From Tangfeifania diversioriginum (GTDB lineage Bacteria; Bacteroidota; Bacteroidia; Bacteroidales; Prolixibacteraceae), in assembly GCF_900141875.1 (NCBI RefSeq), contig NZ_FQZE01000018.1:43664-107663 (forward strand): a DNA stretch of 64,000 nucleotides. The letters are read 5' to 3'. Shown here one piece after another: positions 54,101-61,688 of this stretch (its first letter is position 1; each line of letters opens with the position of its first letter). The translations under genes were made by a program, and so were the position numbers. Below the pieces are notes generated by a model. The model made no database searches. It was not told the origin of the DNA and worked only from the letters and a program-made list of their open reading frames with translations.

Positions 54101-57100
54101 TCGTCCGACAATTGCGGCATTGCAACCCTGGCGCTTTCACAAACTGATTTTGATTGCAGCCATGTGGGAAGCAACTCAGTCACACTCACGGTAACCGATG
54201 TCAACGGCAATACCGGCACAGCGACTTCAACGGTAACCGTGGTTGACGATATTGACCCGACAGCGGTCGCTCAGAATGTGACCATTTACCTGGATGCAGA
54301 CGGCAATGCTTCAACTTCCGCTGCTTCGGTAAATAATGGTTCGTCCGACAATTGCGGCCTTGCAAACCTGGCGCTTTCACAAACTGATTTTGATTGCAGC
54401 CATGTGGGAAGCAACTCAGTCACACTCACGGTAACCGATGTCAACGGCAATACCGGCACAACAACTTCAACCGTAACCGTGGTTGACGATATTGACCCGA
54501 CAGCGGTCGCTCAGAATGTGACCATTTACCTGGATGCCGAAGGGCAGGCTTCAGTTGCTGCCGAACAGGTTGACAACAGTTCGACCGACAACATTGCAAT
54601 CGTTTCAATGACATTGTCTGAAACCAATTTTACCTGTGAGGATTTAGGCGAAAACACCGTTACCCTGACAGTTGCAGATGCAAAAGGCAATTCGGATGAG
54701 GCAACTGCTACAGTTACTGTGGTGGATAACATCCCGCCTGAAGCACAAGGGCGGGACTTAACTGTTTATTTGGATGAAAATGGTGTAGCTGGTATATCTC
54801 CGGTGGATATGTATCCGGGAGAATCGGTTACATTTAGTGCCTACATGTATCCTCGAAATGAAATGGCCTTATCAATTAGTAGTTTACCTATTTCCCCGGA
54901 AGAATTGGATGGATCCTATTTCAAAGTAAACAATTCAGAAGTACATCAAATGTTTTTAGACAGAACTGATAGTTATTGGGCATATTTTTATGTTGATTAT
55001 AACTATTATTCATCCACGCCAAATACCATAGAGCTTTTTGGTGCCAGACCTTATGAATTCTATTTTTTTGAAACGGCTTTTGATAATTGCGGGGAAACCG
55101 AAATCACTTTAAGTAAGAGTAATTTTAATTGTTCTGAAGTTGGCGAAAATGAAATTAACGTAACAACTACAGATGAATCAGGTAACAGTTCGGAGAAAAA
55201 AGTAGTTATAACAGTTATTGATCAGGTAAAACCGGTAGCTGTTACACAGGATATCACCGTTCAGCTCGATGCAACCGGAAACGCAAGCATCACAGCGGCT
55301 CAGGTTAACAATGGTTCAAGCGATAATTGCGGCATTGCAAACCTGGCGCTTTCACAAACTGATTTTGATTGCAGCCATGTGGGAAGCAACTCAGTCACAC
55401 TCACGGTAACCGATGTCAACGGCAATACCGGCACAACAACTTCAACGGTAACCGTGGTTGACGATATTGACCCGACAGCGGTCGCTCAGAATGTGACCAT
55501 TTACCTGGATGCAGACGGCAATGCTTCAACTTCCGCTGCTTCGGTAAATAATGGTTCGTCCGACAATTGCGGCCTTGCAAATCTGGCGCTTTCACAAACT
55601 GATTTTGATTGCAGTCATGTGGGAAGCAACTCAGTCACACTCACGGTAACCGATGTCAACGGCAATACCGGCACAACAACTTCAACGGTAACCGTGGTTG
55701 ACGATATTGACCCGACAGCGGTCGCTCAGAATGTGACCATTTACCTGGATGCAGACGGCAATGCTTCAACTTCCGCTGCTTCGGTAAATAATGGTTCGTC
55801 CGACAATTGCGGCCTTGCAACCCTGGCGATTTCACAAACCGATTTTAACTGCTCGCATGTGGGAGCAAACACGGTAACACTGATCGTAACCGACAATAAC
55901 GATAACGTCAGCACAGCAGAAGCAACGGTAACTGTGGAAGATAATGTGGCTCCGTTAGTTTTTACAAAAAATATTACCGTGCACCTCGATGCAAGTGGTA
56001 ATGCATCCATAAGGCCGGAGAATATTGACAATGGATCAAATGATAACTGCGGAATTGAGTCTTTGGCATTGTCGCAGACCCAATTCTCCTGTTCAGATAT
56101 TTCAGATGAAGGAGAGATGGTATTTGGATGTGATAACGCCGGCAATTATTTCAGTCTCGATATTACTACCGGAAATGCCGCTGTTATCTCCAGTGAGTTC
56201 ATGATTGATGATTGTGGCATGGGTGAAATGTTGTATGATCCGGAAACACAAAAAGCCTGGGCTCAAACACGCAATGGATGTGGATATGGTTCCCTGTTTG
56301 ATACTGAAACTGGAAACTTCATAAATGAACCTGTTAATACGTCCGGTGGAGCTGGAGATTTTCAGGGTGGAGCGGTGGTTGACGGTACATGGTATGTAGC
56401 ACAGGTTACTACCGGTAGCCTGGCAATACTGAATCCTGAAACTGGCGTTATTTCTCCTGTTGGTTCATTCGTAAATGCCAGATCGATGAGAGGCATGGCT
56501 TATGATGCTGAAAATGAGATTATGTTTGGCGTTAGCGGAGGTAATCCTGAACTTAAATCTACTGGAAGTTCAGTCTCAACATTTGGAACGATTAATCTGG
56601 GCACAGGTGAATTTACGCCTGTAGCCGACATTCCTTTTCCTCTTGGGGCACTTGTTATGGTTGATGGAAACCTATACGCCGGAGAAAGTGGAATGGGAAG
56701 TAATGGCGGAATTTTTACGATCGATAAAGCTACAGGTGAAACTGAGTTAGTGGGTTTTACTGGCTTAAATACTCCTGTTTCCGGACTGATTGCGACAAAA
56801 ACAGATGGAAAGAAAGTTACCTTAACAGTAAAGGATATGAATGGTAATTCATCAACAGGAAATGCGATTGTAACAGTAGAAGACAATATCAAACCGACGG
56901 TGGCTACAAAAAACATTACCGTTCAGTTGGATGAAACCGGGAACGGTTCAATAACTGCCGCCGAAGTGGACAACGGCTCCAACGATGCCTGCGGAATTGC
57001 GTCGCTGGAACTTTCACAAACTGACTTTGACTGCTCGCATGTGGGATCAAACACGGTAATACTGACCGTAACTGACAACAACGATAACATCAGTACAGCA

Positions 57101-58816
57101 GAAGCAATGGTAACCGTGGAAGACAATGTTGCCCCGGTTGTTGAAGTTCAGCCTCTAACAATTTACCTGCGTGAAAATGGGGAGTATGTTCTTAACTCCC
57201 GCGATATTGATAAAATGGCAACTTTTATTTCCGATGCCTGTACTCCAGTTGAATCAGTTGAAATAGAGGTTTTTCCGCGTGCATTTGAATGTGTACATAC
57301 CAACACCGATGTTTCTGTTGCTCTAACTGCCACCGATGAATATGGAAACAGCGCAACCCGAAACACAACGGTAACCGTTCTTGATACGATTGCTCCCGTG
57401 GCTGTTTGTAAAGACATCGATGTTTATCTCGATGAAAACGGAACCGCCCGCATTTTTCCGGGACACATCAATGATAGCCATAACAATACAAATATTCCGG
57501 AATGGGCCCGAACTTATAACTTGCTGGGAGGTGGGAGTTATGATGCCTGCGGAATCATGTTTGCCGCAATAAGCCAGTCAAAATTTGATTGCAATGATAT
57601 TGGTGAAAATATAGTGACACTCTTTCTGGATGATCCAAGTAAAAATCAATCTTCTTGCACATCCGTTGTGACTGTTCACGATACGATTTCTCCAACTGTT
57701 GAAACGATTTCAGATATTGAGGTGGAAGTTGAAACGGGAATTTGTGAAACAGAAATAAAGTATCCTGAAATAACTGCAACAGACAATTGTAATTTAACAT
57801 TGGTACAAACCGAAGGCATTGGCCCTGACGGATTGTTCCCGGTCGGTACAACTACTGAAGCCTGGCTTGCAACGGATGATGCCGGAAACAGTACAACGCT
57901 CTCCTTCAATGTAATAATCACTTCAACAAACGATTTACCCTCAATAAATCCGATTCCTGATGTTTTGGTAACAGAAGATACTGAGGTTTTAACTGTTGAT
58001 TTGCACGGGATTTCGTATGGTAATGATTGTGAAAAACAGACGGTAACTCTAACCACAGAAAATACAAACCCGGATTTGATTACATCTGTCGATGTGAATT
58101 ATCCCAACACGGATACCGGTTCTTTAATTCTGAATATTGCCCCCGGGAAAAGCGGTCAAAGTGAGATTACGGTTACTGTTACAGATAGTAAAGGCGCCAG
58201 TGTTTCTGAAACTTTTACAGTAGTTGTAGAAGAAGTTAACCACGCCCCGGTTTTAGTGAATCCGGTTGCAGATCAAAGTGTGGCTGCTTCTTATGGTTTA
58301 AAAATTCCTTTAAGTGCAGTTCCTGGTGAATACTTTGATGACCCGGACGGGAATCCTTTAACAATTACTGCAATGTTTGAAGGTGAAGAAGTACTTCCTG
58401 CATGGGTTGAATTTGCCGGAGATACATTATATGCAACACCTATGATTGCTGATACAGGTTGTTATGCTGTGGTAGTGGAAGCCTTTGATGGTGAACTGAC
58501 TGCTACCGATACATTCCAGGTTTGTGTTGAGGGATATCCAACTTCAATTGACAATATAGGAGCAGGAAAATTTGAAGTGAACCTTTATCCGAACCCCACC
58601 CAGGGGATGGTGAATGTTGATATCGAATCTTCTACTGCCCGCGACATTGAATTAACAGTGCTTGACATAACCGGGAAACAGGTATTGCACAGACAATTTA
58701 ACGCTGCCGAACGGATTACCTTCGATATGTCGGGTAACGTTTCGGGAATGTATTTAGTAAAATTAAATATTAGTGGAAATCAGGTTATTAGAAAGCTTAT
58801 ACTTAATGCAGAATAA
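51170..58816 (+). CDS. Giant T9SS-secreted multi-domain surface protein
   Basis: A 2548-residue exported protein. A signal peptide ends at about residue 22 (NAQ). About 25-240 is a LamG/concanavalin-like domain (LEVWIYPE-type segment, IGKMDEIRIWNAVRTQQQIQ). About 285-545 is a run of GLUG-type repeats (GGLVG...STISNCYST). About 625-725 is a PKD-like module. From 725 to about 2250 come many HYR/Ig-like repeats of about 80 residues (SSDNCGIATLALSQTDFDCSH). Three of these are split by inserted segments, at about 755-890, 1207-1303 and 1646-1880. Two cadherin-like domains follow, and a T9SS type A domain (FEVNLYPNPTQGMVNV). Likely an adhesin or matrix protein; no catalytic motif is seen. Confidence 0.85.
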   Translation: MKQILLSFFLLVFAFSFSGNAQNFNYALEFDGNNSYVKADSVSHAVSSSNELTMEVWIYPESVSGQRFILTFHQNDYGNRILFGVKDGKLHLSYNNGVDNSVSGSSTIPLHEWSHISVSIDFGSEIANVYLNGQFDFQYNVSVKPDADGRFSIGQDFDDARITDCFIGKMDEIRIWNAVRTQQQIQDNMSSDLVGTGSELVAWYKMSDGSGTSLTNDAGTSYAGTFMGGVSWTTNYPAPGTGDGSVGSPFEIATLEDLLWLSGTNNEWDKNYIQTANIDASSTTALFGGKGLSPIGNYDDKFTGSYDGQEYNIDQLYTSGTRFQGLFGYLDNASVKNLGLTNVDISGSEVYVGALAGRTYKSTIDNCHSTGSVRGQNNYIGGLVGENFESTISNCYSTCDVNGETASYVGGLVGHCSSSGITKVANSYILNCYSKGTVKGGTYSTGGLVGNAFLSIIQNSYSTSNVGGERHVGGLVGLCQSSTIQNSYSVGTASGTGYNTGGLVGQLHGYTTFGETYIDNCFSASLVTGSSWVGGLIGHDQFPDYSNVNNSFWDMETSGMENSAGGSGAIGKTTHEMKTLGTFTDAGWDFADGSGVWGITDPATCLVSYPYLQQNQQDPAPGLALPSLSDGGEIASDQTICFGGIPDELTNLTSPSGYDGTLEYKWQQSTTSATTGFSDIPGSNSENYSPAELTVNTWFKRLARVECVADWTGAVESNAIKITIDETPPAITVPDNIIAYSDADKCGTVVDYNKEVVDVSQTEHNLGTAGSDQWQSFKAGQTGKFTKLRLYHNGKTTLIFSLEVYEGDGISGEKIFTRNYDFGTIGSGPIEVVLPADDAPLLTEDNVYTFRIQGTGTGFLCNRPKNYPDGTYYSSSYGYPDWNLKFTTYLTTGIKGVDNCGQTTITQSEGLASGAVFPVGTTTNTFIVTDDTGNTAEGSFTVTVEDNVVPNVVTQNITVQLNASGAATIDVDDIDNGSSDNCGIATLALSQTDFDCSHVGSNSVTLTVTDVNGNTGTATSTVTVVDDIDPTAVAQNVTIYLDADGNASTSAASVNNGSSDNCGLANLALSQTDFDCSHVGSNSVTLTVTDVNGNTGTTTSTVTVVDDIDPTAVAQNVTIYLDAEGQASVAAEQVDNSSTDNIAIVSMTLSETNFTCEDLGENTVTLTVADAKGNSDEATATVTVVDNIPPEAQGRDLTVYLDENGVAGISPVDMYPGESVTFSAYMYPRNEMALSISSLPISPEELDGSYFKVNNSEVHQMFLDRTDSYWAYFYVDYNYYSSTPNTIELFGARPYEFYFFETAFDNCGETEITLSKSNFNCSEVGENEINVTTTDESGNSSEKKVVITVIDQVKPVAVTQDITVQLDATGNASITAAQVNNGSSDNCGIANLALSQTDFDCSHVGSNSVTLTVTDVNGNTGTTTSTVTVVDDIDPTAVAQNVTIYLDADGNASTSAASVNNGSSDNCGLANLALSQTDFDCSHVGSNSVTLTVTDVNGNTGTTTSTVTVVDDIDPTAVAQNVTIYLDADGNASTSAASVNNGSSDNCGLATLAISQTDFNCSHVGANTVTLIVTDNNDNVSTAEATVTVEDNVAPLVFTKNITVHLDASGNASIRPENIDNGSNDNCGIESLALSQTQFSCSDISDEGEMVFGCDNAGNYFSLDITTGNAAVISSEFMIDDCGMGEMLYDPETQKAWAQTRNGCGYGSLFDTETGNFINEPVNTSGGAGDFQGGAVVDGTWYVAQVTTGSLAILNPETGVISPVGSFVNARSMRGMAYDAENEIMFGVSGGNPELKSTGSSVSTFGTINLGTGEFTPVADIPFPLGALVMVDGNLYAGESGMGSNGGIFTIDKATGETELVGFTGLNTPVSGLIATKTDGKKVTLTVKDMNGNSSTGNAIVTVEDNIKPTVATKNITVQLDETGNGSITAAEVDNGSNDACGIASLELSQTDFDCSHVGSNTVILTVTDNNDNISTAEAMVTVEDNVAPVVEVQPLTIYLRENGEYVLNSRDIDKMATFISDACTPVESVEIEVFPRAFECVHTNTDVSVALTATDEYGNSATRNTTVTVLDTIAPVAVCKDIDVYLDENGTARIFPGHINDSHNNTNIPEWARTYNLLGGGSYDACGIMFAAISQSKFDCNDIGENIVTLFLDDPSKNQSSCTSVVTVHDTISPTVETISDIEVEVETGICETEIKYPEITATDNCNLTLVQTEGIGPDGLFPVGTTTEAWLATDDAGNSTTLSFNVIITSTNDLPSINPIPDVLVTEDTEVLTVDLHGISYGNDCEKQTVTLTTENTNPDLITSVDVNYPNTDTGSLILNIAPGKSGQSEITVTVTDSKGASVSETFTVVVEEVNHAPVLVNPVADQSVAASYGLKIPLSAVPGEYFDDPDGNPLTITAMFEGEEVLPAWVEFAGDTLYATPMIADTGCYAVVVEAFDGELTATDTFQVCVEGYPTSIDNIGAGKFEVNLYPNPTQGMVNVDIESSTARDIELTVLDITGKQVLHRQFNAAERITFDMSGNVSGMYLVKLNISGNQVIRKLILNAE
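54134..54613 (+). repeat. Two 240-base tandem units in the giant gene, first block
   Basis: Units begin at 54134 and 54374, each opening with CTTTCACAAACTGATTTTG. They are nearly identical for the first 165 bases and then drift. Each encodes one 80-residue HYR/Ig-like repeat. Confidence 0.85.
55349..55828 (+). repeat. Two 240-base tandem units in the giant gene, second block
   Basis: Units begin at 55349 and 55589 and differ from each other, and from the unit at 54134, by only a few bases over 240. Such identity at the DNA level implies recent duplication or gene conversion. A degenerate unit follows at 55829. Confidence 0.88.
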
Positions 58817-58850
58817 TTTTTAAGAGTAAAGGAGTCAAAGATTAATTTAT

Positions 58851-58885
58851 AAAGGATGTAAACAGAACTGTTTGCATCCTTTTTT
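58851..58885 (+). terminator. Terminator after the giant surface-protein gene
   Basis: A stem of up to 15 bp with one T-G pair (58851-58865 with 58868-58882) is followed by T residues to 58885. The innermost pairs must open because only two bases separate the arms. Confidence 0.82.
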
Positions 58886-58946
58886 CATTCACTATACGGT
58901 AGAAAGAAATTAACCAAAAGTTCTGATTCAGGGAATGCTAAATAAA

Positions 58947-58973
58947 AAAATCTGCTGATAATCAGCAGATTTT
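58947..58973. terminator. Perfect palindrome, probable bidirectional terminator
   Basis: Two perfect 13-base arms around a single A, with A-run on the left and T-run on the right, so it can end transcripts from both sides. It lies between convergent genes. Confidence 0.65.
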
Positions 58974-59166
58974 GTGATTTCCAAACGGAAAAATGTCGAA
59001 CTTTTTGATTGGAGATTATGAGGCTGTAATGAAGTTTATAAGTGCAAAAAAACAAACGAAAAGGCTTAAATTATAAATAGTGATTTTTAGTTTGAGTATT
59101 TACTGAGGGGCATGAATAAAGGCAGTGTTCCGATTTAAGCGTATTTCTTTAGCTGGTTGTGGAACC

Positions 59167-59712
59167 CTAAACAAAAACAATCAGGTAATCCCTGAAAGCA
59201 GTGCGAACTTCTTTTAAAGCCAAACTAACCTGGCTTTCCACATTCCGTTTGGTGGTTTCCAGTTCCCTGGCTATTTCTTCGTTGGTCAGGCCTTGTTGCC
59301 GAAGCAGATAGACTTTTTTTCGTTGGACGGGCATTTTTTCAACAATCATTTCAATTAAAAGCGCCTTTTCCAAAGCAATGTATTCCTCCTCCGGGCTATG
59401 GGAAAATGTTGAAGGAGCCTGCACCTCAATAATGGTTTTGGTTGCGTATTTCCGTTTCAGAAAATTAAGAGCTTTGTTTTTTGCGATGGTGTATAAATAC
59501 GAATCGAATGATTTTCCGGGGTCGATACTTTTATGATTTTGCCATAAGCCAACAAAAACGTCTTCGGCCAATTCTTCCGCGTCGGCCATTGTTTTAACAT
59601 AACCCAAAATAAAAGTTCTTACCTTTGTGTAGTAGAAAATAAAAACTTTTTCAAAAGCCGGATGATTCCCTTTTTTCAACGCGGATAATATGGACTGGTC
59701 GATTATTGTCAT
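59167..59712 (-). CDS. ECF sigma-70 factor (FecI-like)
   Basis: RNA polymerase sigma factor of 181 residues. Region 2 covers about 20-85 (FEKVFIFYYTKVRTFILGYV, AEELAEDVFVGLWQN, SFDSYLYTIAKNKALNFLKRK, in pieces). Region 4 covers about 125-172 (KMPVQRKKVYLLRQQGLTNEEIAREL, in part). It should be released by the FecR-like anti-sigma factor when the TonB receptor senses its ligand. Unusually it is divergent from the FecR gene rather than just ahead of it, with a barrel-like gene between them. Confidence 0.9.
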   Translation of the reverse strand: MTIIDQSILSALKKGNHPAFEKVFIFYYTKVRTFILGYVKTMADAEELAEDVFVGLWQNHKSIDPGKSFDSYLYTIAKNKALNFLKRKYATKTIIEVQAPSTFSHSPEEEYIALEKALLIEMIVEKMPVQRKKVYLLRQQGLTNEEIARELETTKRNVESQVSLALKEVRTAFRDYLIVFV

Positions 59713-59845
59713 AAAACGACGAAGGTAGATTTTCCTCCTCAGAGTGCAAAGTCCAATTTACTTCCCTCAACCAGAATAAAGTTTTTTTAGTAAAATTTAG
59801 ATTTTTTATTGAGTTTCTGCCAACTTAATTGTACTCCTTATAAAA

Positions 59846-60553
59846 ATGATAAATATGAAGCATAAGCATTTATGGATAATTTTTCTGGCAATACAATTTT
59901 TTTTTGTATTTCAGGTAAAAGGGCAGGAGCAGCAAAAAGATACAACCTCGGTTCCCCGTTCAATGAAGGAAAAAGGAGATTTACAACTACAATCGGTTCA
60001 ACCTACTCCGAAACTGGCAATGCCGGAATTGGGGAGTATGGATGAAAGTTTTCAAGGAACTCCAATTGACCAGAAAATAGCAAGCTTTAATTTTAATCGG
60101 GAATTGAAATATTTAAATGCCCTGAATGGAGACTCGTCCTTTATGTTTTTGCCGTTGTACCCCGGACTGGGCGATTATCAAAATTTTGGAGGGACATTGG
60201 GAAGCTTCAATTTATCCGACAAATTGGCGTTAGATTATGGCGCTTTTATTAGTGCACAATACGGTTATCTTTTTTCGAGCAAACAAATTGTTTTAGGCAG
60301 TAACTTCCTGTTGAGTTACGCTATTACAAACAAGCTACAATTTCAAACATGGGGGCAATATGTTACGCCCGGAAACAGTTCAGACCCCACGTTTGATATG
60401 CGAACCTTTTTCCCAACAACTAATTTCGGGGCAGGACTGCAATATGATTCCAACGAGAAAACAAAAATAAAAGTGGGTATTGAGTATCAATACGACCAAA
60501 GTGATAAGACCTGGAAACCGGAATCGGGCGGAAAAGTTTTATTGAAATTTTAA
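59846..60553 (+). CDS. Exported beta-barrel-like protein of unknown function
   Basis: A 235-residue protein with a signal peptide ending near residue 27 (VKGQ). A Gln/Pro-rich stretch (about 28-75) precedes a C-terminal half of outer-membrane-like strands (LALDYGAFISAQYGYLF, LQFQTWGQYVTPG, KIKVGIEYQYDQ) that ends in KVLLKF with terminal Phe. A second ATG at 59855 is possible. General layout resembles the small protein at 9037-9567: signal, Gln-rich spacer, short barrel-like tail. It begins the run with FecR and the TonB receptor, 11 bases from FecR, so it may assist that system. Confidence 0.65.
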   Translation: MINMKHKHLWIIFLAIQFFFVFQVKGQEQQKDTTSVPRSMKEKGDLQLQSVQPTPKLAMPELGSMDESFQGTPIDQKIASFNFNRELKYLNALNGDSSFMFLPLYPGLGDYQNFGGTLGSFNLSDKLALDYGAFISAQYGYLFSSKQIVLGSNFLLSYAITNKLQFQTWGQYVTPGNSSDPTFDMRTFFPTTNFGAGLQYDSNEKTKIKVGIEYQYDQSDKTWKPESGGKVLLKF

Positions 60554-60564
60554 TAATCAGCAAT

Positions 60565-61554
60565 ATGAAATCGGACAAAAACACAGATGTGGCAGAAATG
60601 TTACGGCTGTACTTGCGCGACCGCTATGCTTTGGAAACCGAAGAAAAGGTGCAGCAGTGGCTGGCAAAAAATCCGGTAACGGAAGAGATGGAACAAGCCT
60701 CAAAAGAATATTGGGATTCAATAAACACGAGAAAAGATACGACTACATTTGAGGCTTTAAAACGGGTGAATACAAAAATCGGCATTCAGTTACCAAAGAC
60801 GAAAACCGTCCGGTTAAAAGTTTTCTCAAGAGTGGCAGCCATTTTTATTCTGCTTGTCGGAATAGGTGGCGTTTGGTTTTATTTGCAACACGATGCCAAG
60901 ACAGCAATGATTGAAATCTCGGCAGCATACGGAGAAACGAAGCAAGTAACATTGCCCGACCAAACAGAAGTCTGGCTCAATGCCGGGAGTTCTTTGAAAT
61001 ACCCTTCAGAATTCAGTCAGAAAGTGCGTTCGGTTCATTTAACCGGGGAAGCATTTTTCTCGGTAACAAAGAATCAATCAAAGCCTTTTGTAGTAGAAAC
61101 AAAAAGCCTGGCTGTAAAAGTTTTGGGGACAAAATTCAATCTAAAAGCCTACCCTGATGAGCACCAGACGGTAGCAACTTTACAAGAAGGAAAAATTGAA
61201 GTTCAAACTGCAAAAAATCAAAAACAACAAATGGAGCCGAATGAACAATTGGTTTACAACAGCGAAACGTCAGCCTTAAAAGTAGTAAAAATCAATGTCG
61301 AAGACATCCCGGATTGGAAAAACGGGAACTTAATATTCTCGGAAGCTACGCTGGGTGAAATCTTGCAAACACTCGAACGGCGCTTTAATATTTCTATTGA
61401 TACAGATAAATCAATTGACTTATCAACTGAACGTTATACCATAAAATTTGATCGGAAAGAAACCCCAGAGCAAATCCTTCAAGTTTTGGCAGATATGTCC
61501 GGGGATTTTTCCTATTCCTCGAAAAGCGGACAAATTATATTGAAAAAGAAATAG
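60565..61554 (+). CDS. FecR-family anti-sigma factor
   Basis: Inner-membrane signal transducer of 329 residues. The cytoplasmic N-terminus (1-85) should hold the ECF sigma factor. One transmembrane helix lies at about 90-107 (VAAIFILLVGIGGVWFYL). The periplasmic FecR domain follows (YGETKQVTLPDQTEVWLNAGSSLKYP, in part; GEAFFSVTK; VLGTKFNLKAYPDE), and the last 75 residues are a DUF4974-type domain (FSEATLGEILQTLERRFNI). It touches the STN domain of the receptor encoded just downstream. Confidence 0.92.
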   Translation: MKSDKNTDVAEMLRLYLRDRYALETEEKVQQWLAKNPVTEEMEQASKEYWDSINTRKDTTTFEALKRVNTKIGIQLPKTKTVRLKVFSRVAAIFILLVGIGGVWFYLQHDAKTAMIEISAAYGETKQVTLPDQTEVWLNAGSSLKYPSEFSQKVRSVHLTGEAFFSVTKNQSKPFVVETKSLAVKVLGTKFNLKAYPDEHQTVATLQEGKIEVQTAKNQKQQMEPNEQLVYNSETSALKVVKINVEDIPDWKNGNLIFSEATLGEILQTLERRFNISIDTDKSIDLSTERYTIKFDRKETPEQILQVLADMSGDFSYSSKSGQIILKKK

Positions 61555-61688
61555 TATAAACTTCAAAAAAACATGCCTATGAAAAAACAGAACCGGTAAA
61601 AAGCGGACACTTTCTACAGGTTCAAAACGAAGATACAAAACCAACTCTGCGAAAAGTAACTTAGTATCAACAATACAAATGTAATAGA

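Larger units (their letters stand above)
58817..59166. other. 350-base region between the giant gene and the sigma factor gene
   Basis: It holds two strong hairpins (58851-58885 and 58947-58973) between convergent genes. The remaining 190 bases up to 59166 are AT-rich and I see no supported gene, RNA or site there. Confidence 0.6.

Noticed and set aside
54134..55828. Regular repeats considered as a CRISPR array
   Set aside because: Units are 240 bases, in frame, without short repeats and unique spacers, and encode HYR domains.
53833..56145. Several antisense frames with similar products inside the giant gene
   Set aside because: They recur because the underlying gene is repetitive; they mirror the 240-base repeats and carry no protein features.
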